A stretch of DNA of 64,000 bases from Mucilaginibacter sp. (GTDB lineage Bacteria; Bacteroidota; Bacteroidia; Sphingobacteriales; Sphingobacteriaceae). Of this stretch, positions 36,680 through 46,719 are shown piece by piece; positions within the stretch are counted from its first letter, which is position 1; the number at the start of each line of letters is the position of its first letter. The position numbers and the translations under genes were made by a program. The stretch covers positions 1 through 64,000 of the forward strand of contig JAUCSE010000050.1 in NCBI GenBank assembly GCA_030445275.1, read 5' to 3'. The notes below the pieces were generated by a model, which saw only the letters and a program-made list of their open reading frames with translations, did not search any database and had not been told where the DNA came from.

Positions 36680-39600
36680 TTAAAAGGTAATATTGGCGCC
36701 TATGTTAAAGGTTCTGTTCAACGGGTATTTATATCCTCCCACGAACGCGTCAAAATTTTGTGAACCATCAGAATTATACTCAATACCCGGGTGTTCAGGA
36801 TCAGCCCCCTTTAAGCCGGTAAAGGTTGCCAGGTTATAGCTGTTTATATAAATCCGGCAACTGGATATGCCTATACTTTTGAGCGCGTTTTTAGATATGG
36901 TATAACCAAACTCAAGCGATTTGATCCGTAAATAGCTGGCATTTTGTATGGCTTTTGTTCCCTCGGCAATGGGCGAGCCCATGGCCGGATAATACCCCGG
37001 AGTAAAGGCGGCGTTAGGGTCAAAAACACTGGCTGTGGGATCGGTAGTATGCCATCTGTTTAAAAACTGGGTAAGAGCGCTGCCATTGTACATTAATGGA
37101 GTGGCTAATTGCTCGGCATATTGAACATACACGTGGGCGGCGCCCTGCAATAACATGCTCATGTCAAAACCTTTGTAATTAACACCAATGGTTACACCGT
37201 AGTTAATGAGCGGTAAATTCATGGTAGCAATAGGGTGCTCATCTTTACTGTCTATCACCCCATCACCATTCCAGTCCTGGTAGTAATAATCGCCTGGTAT
37301 TACGTTATTGTTGCCACCGCCGGTGTTAATACCATAATTGTATATCTGGTTGTAGTTTTGAAACTGGCCGCTATAAGTTTTTCCCCACCAGATATTGGTG
37401 TAACGGTTGGCCTTTGAGTTTTTCCAATTTTCATAGGAATTGCCTGCGCGGGTTTGCTGCACGGCAACATTCATGGTTCTGTTTGCAGAAATCTGGGCGC
37501 TGATGTTATAGCCCACTTCGCCAATGCGGTTGCGGTGTGTAAGTACCAGCTCGACACCTTTTGTACGGTCGCTGTTTAAATTTTCCTGTGGCAATTGGAT
37601 TCCTACAGTTCCGGGAATCGCGGTTGCCTCTGTTGCAGGCAAGCCTGTCCTGTTCCTCACATAGTAATCAGCAGATACGCCTAAAAGGCCGCGCCACATA
37701 TCAAGATCCAAACCTACATCCAGTGTTTTTGATGTGGTCCAGGTAAGGTTTGGGTTGGCATATGGTCTTGCAGAAATTCCATTGGTGTAACTGCCCCCAA
37801 ATATGTATCCACCGGTAGTAGGGTTATTAGCGCTTTCAGGAGCAGGATAATTATAGCCCGAAAGATATTGAAACGCGGTAGCGCTATCATCCCCGGTTTT
37901 TCCATAAGTGGCCCGTATTTTCAGGTTATTTACAGCCTCGGGCGAGATCAGGCTTTTAAAAAATGATTCTTCGCTAATACGCCATCCTAATGATCCGGCA
38001 GGGAAAAAACCCCATTGACCAACATTTGGATTAAACTTGCTGGAACCATCTCTGCGGAAACTGAAACCAGCCAGGTACTTACCTTTATAATCATAATTAA
38101 CTTTTCCAACTATACCTTTGGTTACAATTTGGCCAAGGTTGTTGAAATCGGTATTCTGACCAACGGTTTGATTGGTTGAATTACCCGCGAAAAGATAATT
38201 TACCGGTAATGACAGTTCCCTGTATCCGCTAAAGTTATCGGCATTTTGGTTACTTTCTTCATAAAGTATTAACGCGTTTATATTATGCCCGTCAATTGAT
38301 TTGTTGTAGTTTAATGACAACTGCGACAGTGTTTTTGTCCGCTCTAAAAACTGTCGTGTTGTGTTTGATGGGGAATTTATTACGGTAGGTAAGTAAACTT
38401 GTTTTTCGGTGTCATAATTGTAAAGGGTGTAACTATTGGTTACGTACCGGTTATCATTCATGCCATAATCATAGTTAAACATACCTCTTGCCTGTAAACC
38501 ACTTATGCCTGGTATATCATACTCCAAACTCAATTGCCCCTGAAAGTTTTTGTTGCCGATTACGCCGAAGCCGCCATATTTTGAGTTGGTTAAACCAACC
38601 GGATTAGCATTGTCGGGCTCAACATGCAGATAGTTCGTGTTGTTATTGGCGTATATCTGGCTGGTAGGTAATTGGTTCCAGGTGTACTTAAATATGGTCC
38701 ATAATGGCGCGGCCGGCTGGTTTTTGGTATCGGTGTTACCAGATATCAGAGCCTGTGCACGCAAACGGTCGGTTATGCGTACGGTAACATTGGAGCGGAA
38801 ATTATATTTGTCATAATTTAAGTCGCCGCTTTTGTAAAGGCCGTCCTGTTTCTGATAACCAAAGTTGAAAAAGTAATCAACCTTGTCATTACCGCCATTC
38901 ATGCTTAAGTTATGCTGAATTTGTGAGGCCGTTTTGTTAAAAACCTCATCGCCCCAGTTTGAGGTTTTAAGTGTGCCGTCCTGGTATGGTTTCATATCAG
39001 CTGCCGAAAACGCGGGGGCCGATTGTGTAAAATAATTGCTGTTAAAATCGCGCTTTTGCTGTTCGTTTTTAAGCATCATGTAATCAAGCGCGCCAACACT
39101 ATTTGGCACGTTCAGGAATTGTTGCCAGGCATTATTAACCGAATAGCTGAAATTAAATTTCCCGTTTTTGCTTTTTCCACCCTTTTTGGTAGTAACAATG
39201 ATTACCCCGTTGGCCGCGCGAACCCCATAAACCGCTGCCGAAGCATCTTTTACAACAGAGATATTATCAATTTCGTTAGGATCCAGACGGGAAAGATCGC
39301 CGCCGGGAACACCATCAATCACAATGAGCGGCTGCCCAAAACCACGTAAATCAATTTTGGCATCAAAGCCGCCTGGCTCACTGCTTCGTTGCTGTATAGC
39401 AAGACCCGGTATTTTGCCTGAAAGCATGTTATAAACGTTTTCGTTTTTGGTAGCGATAAGCTCCTTATTGCTCACGGTTGATACCGCGGAGCTTAGGTTT
39501 GCCCTTTTCTGGGTTCCATAACCCACAACCACAACCTCCTCCAGACTCTTGTTGGTGCTTTTTAGTGCAATAATGCCATCTTTCAGGTCTTTAACCTGTA

Positions 39601-39847
39601 TTTCCTGTGCTACATAGCCCAGATAGGATAGCTGCAGGTATGTATCAGGCCCTGCAATATTGAGCCGGAATTTTCCGTCCTTATCGGTAACGGTACCTGT
39701 AGTTGTACCTTTGATCTTTACACTTACCCCCGGAAGTGCCGACCCATCGGTAAAATCAATTACTTTTCCGCCAGTGCTGGTTTGCTGGGCTAACAAACTA
39801 AGCGGGAAAAGAAAGCATATTATAAATAAGTATTTAAGTTTTTTCAT
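36680..39847 (-). CDS. SusC/RagA family TonB-linked outer-membrane transporter
   Basis: 1055 residues with a signal peptide (ends LLAQQ), a carboxypeptidase-like domain (about 23-105), a TonB plug with VVVGYGTQKRANLSSAVSTVS, and a 22-strand-type barrel ending in an aromatic residue (NIGANITF). SusC proteins import oligosaccharides with SusD, powered by TonB. As first gene of the locus it should define the promoter in 39848-40479. No linked ECF sigma, anti-sigma or hybrid two-component regulator is present; the nearest regulators are the kelch proteins. Confidence 0.95.
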   Translation of the reverse strand: MKKLKYLFIICFLFPLSLLAQQTSTGGKVIDFTDGSALPGVSVKIKGTTTGTVTDKDGKFRLNIAGPDTYLQLSYLGYVAQEIQVKDLKDGIIALKSTNKSLEEVVVVGYGTQKRANLSSAVSTVSNKELIATKNENVYNMLSGKIPGLAIQQRSSEPGGFDAKIDLRGFGQPLIVIDGVPGGDLSRLDPNEIDNISVVKDASAAVYGVRAANGVIIVTTKKGGKSKNGKFNFSYSVNNAWQQFLNVPNSVGALDYMMLKNEQQKRDFNSNYFTQSAPAFSAADMKPYQDGTLKTSNWGDEVFNKTASQIQHNLSMNGGNDKVDYFFNFGYQKQDGLYKSGDLNYDKYNFRSNVTVRITDRLRAQALISGNTDTKNQPAAPLWTIFKYTWNQLPTSQIYANNNTNYLHVEPDNANPVGLTNSKYGGFGVIGNKNFQGQLSLEYDIPGISGLQARGMFNYDYGMNDNRYVTNSYTLYNYDTEKQVYLPTVINSPSNTTRQFLERTKTLSQLSLNYNKSIDGHNINALILYEESNQNADNFSGYRELSLPVNYLFAGNSTNQTVGQNTDFNNLGQIVTKGIVGKVNYDYKGKYLAGFSFRRDGSSKFNPNVGQWGFFPAGSLGWRISEESFFKSLISPEAVNNLKIRATYGKTGDDSATAFQYLSGYNYPAPESANNPTTGGYIFGGSYTNGISARPYANPNLTWTTSKTLDVGLDLDMWRGLLGVSADYYVRNRTGLPATEATAIPGTVGIQLPQENLNSDRTKGVELVLTHRNRIGEVGYNISAQISANRTMNVAVQQTRAGNSYENWKNSKANRYTNIWWGKTYSGQFQNYNQIYNYGINTGGGNNNVIPGDYYYQDWNGDGVIDSKDEHPIATMNLPLINYGVTIGVNYKGFDMSMLLQGAAHVYVQYAEQLATPLMYNGSALTQFLNRWHTTDPTASVFDPNAAFTPGYYPAMGSPIAEGTKAIQNASYLRIKSLEFGYTISKNALKSIGISSCRIYINSYNLATFTGLKGADPEHPGIEYNSDGSQNFDAFVGGYKYPLNRTFNIGANITF

Positions 39848-40479
39848 ACTGTTTCTCGTTAATGATTAAGTTTAAATTGGTTGGTTACCCGGTTAGGGTA
39901 AGTAGTAGGTGTAATGCGGCGGCATACCTACGGGGGGGAAGGGTAATAATGATACATGGTTTATTAGGTTAATGGATACACTAACTAATTATCAGTGGGG
40001 GATATTAGTAGTTGTTTCCGGTTTATAATTACCTGCAAAACAAGAGTTACGTATTAATAAAAGACAAATAATTGATTAATATTTGGCTCATTAATGATTT
40101 TTTTGCAATCGATTGCGAATTATTTATAAATGTGATGAGTAGTTTGTTATACACTGATTTTATGTATATTAAAGTGATAATTATGCCTGATGGAATGAAA
40201 GGCAGATCAATGCTTTAATAATGAACATCGGCCTTTAATGGTAAATGCCCATTTCCTACGGTTGCTGTGTTACAAAATATACCCGGATTAGGTATTGTGT
40301 TTAAAATGGCTACACTTTGGTAAACTTTTATCTGATAATTTTATAGCCATTTGTAATCTTGTTGTTACGGAATTTGCCGCCGCTTAACACAATGATTATC
40401 TTAAGCTAATGCTATGTTTATGCCTAAGGTTGTTTTTTGTACCTGAAAAACTCAAACAAATAAAAACCTTTAGCTCCTT
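39848..40479. other. 632-bp divergent intergenic region
   Basis: AT-rich with no gene. It must hold the susC promoter (minus strand) and the AcpA promoter (plus strand). A C/G-rich patch lies at 39917-39942. TTAATAAAA at 40054-40062 is a partial reverse-strand match to the shared 15-mer. I found no convincing TAnnTTTG element. Confidence 0.5.
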
Positions 40480-41850
40480 ATGAAAAGCAATTTTCACTAT
40501 TTACGAACAGGTATATTAATGGTACATGCTACAGGTATTTTGCTTTGCAGCACGGCCTTTACCGGTTGCAAAAATAAAAACAACCCAACCACTGATCCTG
40601 GAATTAATAAGGTAAACCATGTGGTGGTTATCTATTTAGAGAATCATAGTTTTGATAACCTTTATGGCCAGTTTACAGGCGCTAATGGTTTATCATCAGC
40701 AACAACGGCCAATACCATCCAGGTTGATGCAACAGGTAAAGCTTATACTTACCTGCCTCCAATTTCGGGTACCAGCGCTTTCCCTACCAATTTGCCCAAT
40801 ACCTATTTTAATATTGACCAGTATATCCCATCTGATCATGAAACACCGGATGTACTGCACCGCTATTACCAGGAACAAATGCAGATTGACGATGGAAAGA
40901 TGGATAAGTTTGCCTTATATAATACTTCGGCAGGTTTGGCTATGGGCTATTACAAAACCAGCTTATTACCATTACTGGGTATGGCTCAAAAATATACCCT
41001 GTGCGATAACTTTTTCCATAGCGCGTTTGGTGGTTCGTTTTTAAACCATCAATGGCTTATTGCCGCTGCAAGCCCGGTATTTCCTAATGCGCCGGCCAGT
41101 ATGGTTGCCAAATTAGATGGCTCTGGCAATGTGATCACCGATGGTGCTGTTACCCCTGATGGTTATGTGGTAAATACAAGTTATACCGTGAACGCACCTC
41201 ACCCGGCAAGCGCAGCGGCGGCAACCTTAGTTCCTAATCAAACGCTGCCTACTATTGGCGACCGCTTAAATGACAAGAGCGTATCATGGGCTTGGTATTC
41301 AGGTGGTTGGGATAATGCTTTGGCTGGAAAGCCTGATGCTAACTTCCAGTTTCATCATCAGCCATTCGCTTTCTTTAAAAACTATGCCGACGGAACGCAG
41401 TTAAAAAAAGATCACCTGAAAGACGAAACCGTATTTATTGCCGCTGCTAAAGCGGGTACTTTACCAAGCGTATCCTTTGTAAAACCTTTGGGCGATTTTA
41501 ATGAGCATCCGGGTTATTCTACCGTAGTTGATGGAGAAACCCATACCGTTGATTTAATAAACGATGTACTTAACGGCCCTAATGGAAAAGACGCGGTAAT
41601 TATTATTACTTATGATGAAAACGGTGGTTTCTGGGATCATGTGGCCCCACCGGTTATTGATAAAAAATGGGGACCTGGTACCCGCGTGCCTACCCTTATC
41701 ATATCACCGTTTGCAAAACAAGCATATGTTGATCATACCCAGTATGAAACCATAAGTATCCTGGCGTTCATCGAAAAAAGATGGGGCTTACAACCGCTTA
41801 ACGATCGTGATAAGAACGCGAACCCGATGTTGAACGCATTTACTTTTTAA
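40480..41850 (+). CDS. AcpA/phospholipase C-type phosphoesterase lipoprotein
   Basis: 456 residues with a lipobox (STAFTGCKNKN). The phosphoesterase family begins with VNHVVVIYLENHSFDNLYGQF, whose Glu/Asn region binds metal and substrate, and continues with HQWLIAAASP, VSFVKPLGDFNEHPG and VIIITYDENGGFWDHVAPP. These motifs match acid phosphatase AcpA and non-haemolytic phospholipase C. It hydrolyses a phosphoester outside the cytoplasm, releasing phosphate. It is a single gene with its own strong terminator. Confidence 0.9.
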   Translation: MKSNFHYLRTGILMVHATGILLCSTAFTGCKNKNNPTTDPGINKVNHVVVIYLENHSFDNLYGQFTGANGLSSATTANTIQVDATGKAYTYLPPISGTSAFPTNLPNTYFNIDQYIPSDHETPDVLHRYYQEQMQIDDGKMDKFALYNTSAGLAMGYYKTSLLPLLGMAQKYTLCDNFFHSAFGGSFLNHQWLIAAASPVFPNAPASMVAKLDGSGNVITDGAVTPDGYVVNTSYTVNAPHPASAAAATLVPNQTLPTIGDRLNDKSVSWAWYSGGWDNALAGKPDANFQFHHQPFAFFKNYADGTQLKKDHLKDETVFIAAAKAGTLPSVSFVKPLGDFNEHPGYSTVVDGETHTVDLINDVLNGPNGKDAVIIITYDENGGFWDHVAPPVIDKKWGPGTRVPTLIISPFAKQAYVDHTQYETISILAFIEKRWGLQPLNDRDKNANPMLNAFTF

Positions 41851-41896
41851 GATCAGCTGTTAAAATAAGACAATCAATAAATATTATATAGAATCA

Positions 41897-41934
41897 CCAG
41901 GGACAGTTTAATAAACTGTCCCTGGTACTTTTTT
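41897..41934 (+). terminator. strong terminator after the AcpA-type gene
   Basis: CCAGGGACAGTTT, loop AAT, AAACTGTCCCTGG: a perfect 13-bp stem followed by TAC and six T. Confidence 0.9.
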
Positions 41935-41985
41935 AACCGGGCTGGATTTTTGCATATAATATTGCATCAATAGCCATTATTTTAA

Positions 41986-43788
41986 ATGAAGAAAGCTTTT
42001 TGTATACTCATCATATTAACTTCTATTGCAGGTTATACACTTTTTTCTTGCGGAGCAGAAAAACTAACGCCTGAAAAAGCAATTGCACAAACGCTGCTAT
42101 CACAGGTCAGTGATTTTTCTGTTTTTTTGAAGGATAAGTTTCAGGTAGTAGCAGAAAGCGGTTCGCCTGATGAAAAACAGTTACAGCAACTATTTTTACA
42201 GGCCCGTCTTAAGTATAAAAAGTTTGAATGGGCAGCAGAGTATTTTGATGCTGCTACCGTAAGGGTTATGAATGGCGCGCCGGTACCGGAGATAGAGTTG
42301 GGGAGCGGAAAAGTATTTGAACCGGCCGGGCTGCAGGTAATTGAGGGTTTTCTGTTCCCGAAGTATGATGCCAGTAAGAAAAAGGAGCTGATGCAACAGC
42401 TTAAGATACTACAAGCGGGCTGTAAAAAGTATAAAACCTACTTTAGTAATATTGATGTTTTTGACTGGCAGGTATTTGATGCCACCAAGCTGGAAGTGTT
42501 CAGGATATTAACCCTCGGCATTGCCGGCTTTGATGATCCGCTTACACAAAAAAGCATGGCGGAGAGCGCCGAAAGTCTTGAAAATGTGAAAAGCGTGCTG
42601 GTGTATTATGGAAGCGAAGATCAGGAATCAAAAAATTTAATGCTGCAACTTTCGGGGGCTGTTAATTATCTGAAAAGTAATACCAACTTTAACGCGTTTA
42701 ACAGGGCCCAGTTTATTACCCAATATGGCAACCCGATTACCAGGAGCATTACCCGATTAGAGCAGCATTTGAAAATTCACATCATCAGGTACAACCGGTT
42801 ATTGCGCCAGGATGCCGAAACCCTTTTTGATCCGGATGCCTTTGATGTAAATGCATACGCTCCGGATGCCTCCTCAAGTTCAACACGTGAAAAAGTGGAA
42901 CTGGGTAAAATGCTGTTCTCAGATGCCGAGTTATCGGGTACCGGAACAAGAAGCTGCCAATCATGTCATCAACCCGAAAAAGCTTTCACCGATGGATTGG
43001 ATAAAAACAACGCGCTGGGCAGTAAGCAACAGCTTAAAAGAAATACACCTACCTTATTAAACGCGGCCCTACAGCCATCGCAATTTTATGATCTGCGGGT
43101 GAATACGCTGGAAGATCAGGCCGGTAACGTGGTAGGAAGTAAGGAGGAAATGCACGGCTCCATGACCGTTGCCGCCAAACGATTATGGCAAAATAAAACC
43201 TACCGGCAACTATTTACCACTACCTATCCCAATAAAAACCGGACAAGCATTGATACGCTGGAGGTGATGAATGCGATTGGTTCTTATGTACGCAGTCTTA
43301 CCGCGTTAAACAGTCGGTTTGATGCCTATATGCGGGGCAATAAGGCTGCTATGAATCAGGAAGAGATCAACGGGTTTAACCTGTTTATGGGGAAGGCAAA
43401 ATGTGGTACCTGTCATTATATGCCCCTGTTTAACGGCACATTTCCGCCACGGTTTGTGAAAACGGAGAGCGAGGTGATCGGCGTTCCGCGGTCTGCATTG
43501 GCAAAGGTTATTGATGATGATCTGGGCAGGTTTAACACGGTGCAAACACCATCGTTTAGTCATGCCTTTAAAGTAAGCACCGTACGTAATGCATCGCGCA
43601 CTGCACCCTATATGCACAATGGTGTTTTCACTACCCTGGAGCAGGTGATGGATTTTTATAACAAAGGTGGCGGGATCGGTCTTGGGATAAAGATTGATAA
43701 CCAAACTTTGCCCCCTGATAAGCTTAATCTTACGGCAAAAGAAAGTCGCGATATTATTTCGTTTATGAAAAGTTTGGATAGTAGGTAA
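41986..43788 (+). CDS. imelysin-like/di-haem cytochrome c peroxidase (MauG-type) fusion
   Basis: 600 residues with a lipobox-like signal (GYTLFSCGAEK). Residues about 25-285 are helical and look imelysin-like (FEWAAEYFD, EVFEPAGLQVIEGFLFP). Residues about 300-600 are a bacterial di-haem peroxidase with CQSCH (about 323) and CGTCH (about 473), plus RNTPTLLNAALQPSQFYDLR and RNASRTAPYMHNGVFTTLEQVMDFYNKGG. It is predicted to act in the periplasm or on a membrane surface, reducing peroxide or oxidising a protein partner. No methylamine dehydrogenase genes are nearby, so the partner is unknown. Confidence 0.88.
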   Translation: MKKAFCILIILTSIAGYTLFSCGAEKLTPEKAIAQTLLSQVSDFSVFLKDKFQVVAESGSPDEKQLQQLFLQARLKYKKFEWAAEYFDAATVRVMNGAPVPEIELGSGKVFEPAGLQVIEGFLFPKYDASKKKELMQQLKILQAGCKKYKTYFSNIDVFDWQVFDATKLEVFRILTLGIAGFDDPLTQKSMAESAESLENVKSVLVYYGSEDQESKNLMLQLSGAVNYLKSNTNFNAFNRAQFITQYGNPITRSITRLEQHLKIHIIRYNRLLRQDAETLFDPDAFDVNAYAPDASSSSTREKVELGKMLFSDAELSGTGTRSCQSCHQPEKAFTDGLDKNNALGSKQQLKRNTPTLLNAALQPSQFYDLRVNTLEDQAGNVVGSKEEMHGSMTVAAKRLWQNKTYRQLFTTTYPNKNRTSIDTLEVMNAIGSYVRSLTALNSRFDAYMRGNKAAMNQEEINGFNLFMGKAKCGTCHYMPLFNGTFPPRFVKTESEVIGVPRSALAKVIDDDLGRFNTVQTPSFSHAFKVSTVRNASRTAPYMHNGVFTTLEQVMDFYNKGGGIGLGIKIDNQTLPPDKLNLTAKESRDIISFMKSLDSR

Positions 43789-43802
43789 GGATTAAAAACG
43801 AT

Positions 43803-43975
43803 GTCATTGCGAGGAACGAGGCAATCGCGAACTGTGCAGAAAGGGGGGGCTGTCATGCTGAGCCCCGTCGAAGTATCGCGTGTAGGGGCCTGCCCACCAT
43901 GCTTCGACGGGGCTCAGCATGACAACCACCAAAACGCGTCATTGCAGGCGATAGCATGGCAATCCCGATAGGCAG
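43803..43975. repeat. nested palindromic repeats
   Basis: A perfect 23-bp inverted repeat (43851-43873 and 43902-43924, beginning TGTCATGCTGAGCCCCGTCG) lies between two same-orientation GTCATTGC..GGCAATC words (43803-43827 and 43938-43963). It fills the space between the convergent peroxidase and DUF418 genes and could act as a bidirectional transcription barrier. Confidence 0.75.
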
Positions 43976-43985
43976 AGTCGCTTCA

Positions 43986-45167
43986 TCAATCTTTACCAGC
44001 CTCTTTTTGCTTTTTAATAGGGAGCCGCTTGCCATAACTCAATTGCCGCCATATCCATTCCATGGGGCCGTAATTATAGTAGGTTAACCACCATTTGCTG
44101 ATAAATATCTGGATGGTGAACACCAACACGGCAATCAGTACATAAAACCAGTAAGGCTGTGTATTGAATATACCGAGGCCAACATTTAAAAATATAAGTG
44201 TGGCCAGTATGCCTTGCGCCATGTAATTGGTTAGCGTCATTTTGCCCATTGCCTGCAAGCCATTAAGAAAGTATCTAAGCTTTCCATTTATATATAACCA
44301 GCATATGCCTGCTAAAATGGCCAGCATGGTGCTCAAAACCGCCCAACTGCGAAACCGGATATATTTTAAGAATACTGCATGCATATTATCGGCGATAATA
44401 AATACCACGTTTAATATAATGGCGGCTATCAGGAATGTCCAAAAAGCAATTTTCAACTGTTTTTTAAATTCGGGCAAGCGGTTGAAAAAATCAATACGCT
44501 GGGCAGTAAAACCCAGCAGCATGCAACCAAACATAATTATATGCACAGGTATGGCATATTGCGGATTGATCATTTCTGTAACGTACGTCCCTTTAAGGTT
44601 CATTATAAAAATATCTATCCAGTTGTGGCTGTAATAAAGGGGTAATAATGTATTAAAGCTTTTTTCATAATCGTATGGCATCACCTGTGCCACGTATGCA
44701 CCCACAAAAGGCACCATCAGTAACAGTACAATAGCTACCCTGAATGATAGTTTAGCAGAGCGTCCGTGAAACAACAATAGTATCAGGCCTAAAAAAGCAT
44801 AATCTTTTAAAATATCGCCAAACCAGAAAGCGGAGTTTATAAAAGCCAGCACAAAAAGCCAAAACATACGGTTGCAAAAAAATAAAACGGGATTTTTGCC
44901 TTTTGCTGCAACATTATTCATTAAAATGGCAAAGCCATAGCCAAATAATATACTAAGCAGGGTCCATGATTTTGCGGCAAAAAAGTACTTGTCAATTTGC
45001 ATTAATATGGTTGATACTAAATTGGATGCGTGATTTATAGGATGACCCTTATCAGAAAAATCGGTATAATTACCAATAACAACGCCCAGGATAGCCCATC
45101 CCCGTAAAATATCCACAATAGCGGTGCGCTGATTAGTTTTAATTGGTTGTAAAATTGCCGGTTCCAT
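43986..45167 (-). CDS. DUF418 family membrane protein
   Basis: 393 residues with about eight to ten hydrophobic segments. The N-terminal RTAIVDILRGWAILGVVIGN resembles acyltransferase-3/heparan N-acetyltransferase-like proteins, and the C-terminal TYYNYGPMEWIWRQLSYG is the DUF418 signature. The function is unknown, possibly transfer of an acyl group across the membrane. It is a single gene. Confidence 0.88.
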   Translation of the reverse strand: MEPAILQPIKTNQRTAIVDILRGWAILGVVIGNYTDFSDKGHPINHASNLVSTILMQIDKYFFAAKSWTLLSILFGYGFAILMNNVAAKGKNPVLFFCNRMFWLFVLAFINSAFWFGDILKDYAFLGLILLLFHGRSAKLSFRVAIVLLLMVPFVGAYVAQVMPYDYEKSFNTLLPLYYSHNWIDIFIMNLKGTYVTEMINPQYAIPVHIIMFGCMLLGFTAQRIDFFNRLPEFKKQLKIAFWTFLIAAIILNVVFIIADNMHAVFLKYIRFRSWAVLSTMLAILAGICWLYINGKLRYFLNGLQAMGKMTLTNYMAQGILATLIFLNVGLGIFNTQPYWFYVLIAVLVFTIQIFISKWWLTYYNYGPMEWIWRQLSYGKRLPIKKQKEAGKD

Positions 45168-45260
45168 AAAAGTAGTGGGTAGGTTTATAAATCTAGTATA
45201 AGCATAATATTTAATATTTTAATACTTATTATTAAACAGCTATCAATTCAATAAACAAAA

Positions 45261-45306
45261 AGTGTCCACGCTTATACCATTAAACTTAATGGAAGCATGG
45301 ACGCTT
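45261..45306 (-). terminator. terminator of the ArsR-SRPBCC pair
   Basis: AGTGTCCACGCTT and AAGCATGGACGCTT pair with wobbles and enclose an inner CCATTAA/TTAATGG stem. On the minus strand TTTTTGTTTATTG follows. Confidence 0.7.
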
Positions 45307-45326
45307 AAATATATCACAAGAATAAC

Positions 45327-45821
45327 TTAGTGGCTCTCGAGGTACTCATCAAGGTTACCAAGACCGGCTGTGAAACCTTCCTGGAAGCCCATTTGAATGA
45401 TCGCTTCCATATCGGCAATTTTGTCAAAAGTAATTTCGATGTTTACTGTAGTGGTGTCACCTGCCTGGCTAAACTCTTTTTTCCAGTACATTACAGGGAA
45501 ATCCAGGTTTTTATTGCCATCCTCATCGCAAAACATAACGGCGGTGGTGATGCTTTTGTGGGGTATAATGGTATTGAAATCTACCCTGCACCAAGTGCCG
45601 TCGCCTGTGGGGCCTGCCATAAGGTATAACCATCGGCCACCTTCGCTAAAATCCATTGATTTTGTTTGGGCCTTGTAGGGTTTTGGGGCCCACCAAACAT
45701 CCAGTATCTCACTCGTGGTCCAGGCTTTCCATACCTGTTCTAACGGAGCGTCAAATGTTCTTACTACAGTTAGTTTTTTGTTTTCCGTATCTTTTGAAAA
45801 CGCGGTTTCTCTTTTTGTCAT
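45327..45821 (-). CDS. SRPBCC (AHSA1-like) family protein
   Basis: 164 residues of the START/Bet v1-like AHSA1 group: LTVVRTFDAPLEQVWKAWTTSEILDVWWAP, GGRWLYLMAGPTGDGTW and the C-terminal helix GFQEGFTAGLGNLDEYLESH. A hydrophobic ligand pocket is expected, but the ligand is unknown. It starts 2 bp after the ArsR-type gene, a pairing very common in bacteria, in which the regulator controls the SRPBCC gene. Confidence 0.92.
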   Translation of the reverse strand: MTKRETAFSKDTENKKLTVVRTFDAPLEQVWKAWTTSEILDVWWAPKPYKAQTKSMDFSEGGRWLYLMAGPTGDGTWCRVDFNTIIPHKSITTAVMFCDEDGNKNLDFPVMYWKKEFSQAGDTTTVNIEITFDKIADMEAIIQMGFQEGFTAGLGNLDEYLESH

Positions 45822-45823
45822 AA

Positions 45824-46177
45824 CTATTTATTTTTTTGGTTTTTCAAAAATTCGTCCAGCTGGTTAAAGCGGGTATTCCATTGCGTGCGGAATTGTTCGA
45901 GCCATATATCTACCTCTTTCATTTGCTGTGGATTAAAATGGTAATGTATCTCGCGGCCGTTTTGTTGCTGGTTAACCAACTGGCACTCGGTTAATATTTT
46001 TATGTGTTTAGATATGGCCTGCCTGCTGCTGTCAAAATGTTCGGCAATGGCGTTTGGGGTCATAGCGTGCAGGGCTAATAAACTTAAGATAGCCCTGCGG
46101 GTAGGGTCGGCGATGGCCTGAAATACATCTCTTCTCATTTTACGATAATTTGCAACCGATTGATTGCAAATATACAC
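45824..46177 (-). CDS. ArsR/SmtB-type HTH regulator
   Basis: 117 residues with a winged helix-turn-helix: [44 protein letters not shown], then a wing with [22 protein letters not shown]. There are no metal-binding Cys, placing it in the non-metal subgroup usually paired with SRPBCC proteins. The ORF's first codons [13 protein letters not shown] may not be translated; MRRDVFQ (ATG at 46138) is an alternative start that fits the family better. It probably represses its own operon. Confidence 0.88.
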   Translation of the reverse strand: MYICNQSVANYRKMRRDVFQAIADPTRRAILSLLALHAMTPNAIAEHFDSSRQAISKHIKILTECQLVNQQQNGREIHYHFNPQQMKEVDIWLEQFRTQWNTRFNQLDEFLKNQKNK

Positions 46178-46238
46178 GCAACTAATTGGTTGCGCAAATT
46201 ATTTTTCAATTTTTTATTTTAATTAGTATAACAAAAGC

Positions 46239-46685
46239 CTAACCATTAAACTGCCTGAGGTGGTGATCGGTATGTTTGTAAACTAAAACTCCAATTTGCT
46301 CTTTGGTTAGTTTTCCTAGAAAGGCGTGTACGATGCCGGGGTTTGATGAGTGTGGGTATTCTTCAAGTAAGCTGATCCATTTCTTTTTTTCGGATACTAT
46401 GTTGCCAGCGGTTTCTTTTATTGTGAGTTCGGTGAGTGTGGGCATGCTGCGCTTTAAAGGGCTTTCGTCCTTTAAAAATTCCTTCAATGCCATTTTGCCA
46501 AACAAACGCCCTATAAATGATCGTTTATATTGGTGTTTGCCTAACATCATTTCTTCATACACCGTACAATGTTTCAGCATTTGGTAAATGTTCATTTTGC
46601 CCCATTGGGCTATATTATTTTCATTAAGCGAATTGATCCTGTCAATCAATATATCTCTTGTAGCTTTTTCAAATATGGTTTTCAT
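46239..46685 (-). CDS. DUF1569 family protein (copy 1)
   Basis: 148 residues. MKTIFEKATRDILIDRINSLNENNIAQWGKMNIYQMLKHCTVYEEMMLG and the final HTDHHLRQFN fit DUF1569, a DinB-like four-helix bundle with His residues that may bind metal. It is tandem to a paralogue of the same length. The nucleotide sequences are also clearly alike in the 5' third, pointing to a local duplication. The function is unknown. Confidence 0.85.
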   Translation of the reverse strand: MKTIFEKATRDILIDRINSLNENNIAQWGKMNIYQMLKHCTVYEEMMLGKHQYKRSFIGRLFGKMALKEFLKDESPLKRSMPTLTELTIKETAGNIVSEKKKWISLLEEYPHSSNPGIVHAFLGKLTKEQIGVLVYKHTDHHLRQFNG

Positions 46686-46719
46686 GTTTTTAGGTTTATG
46701 ATTGAAGTATTTAAATCAC

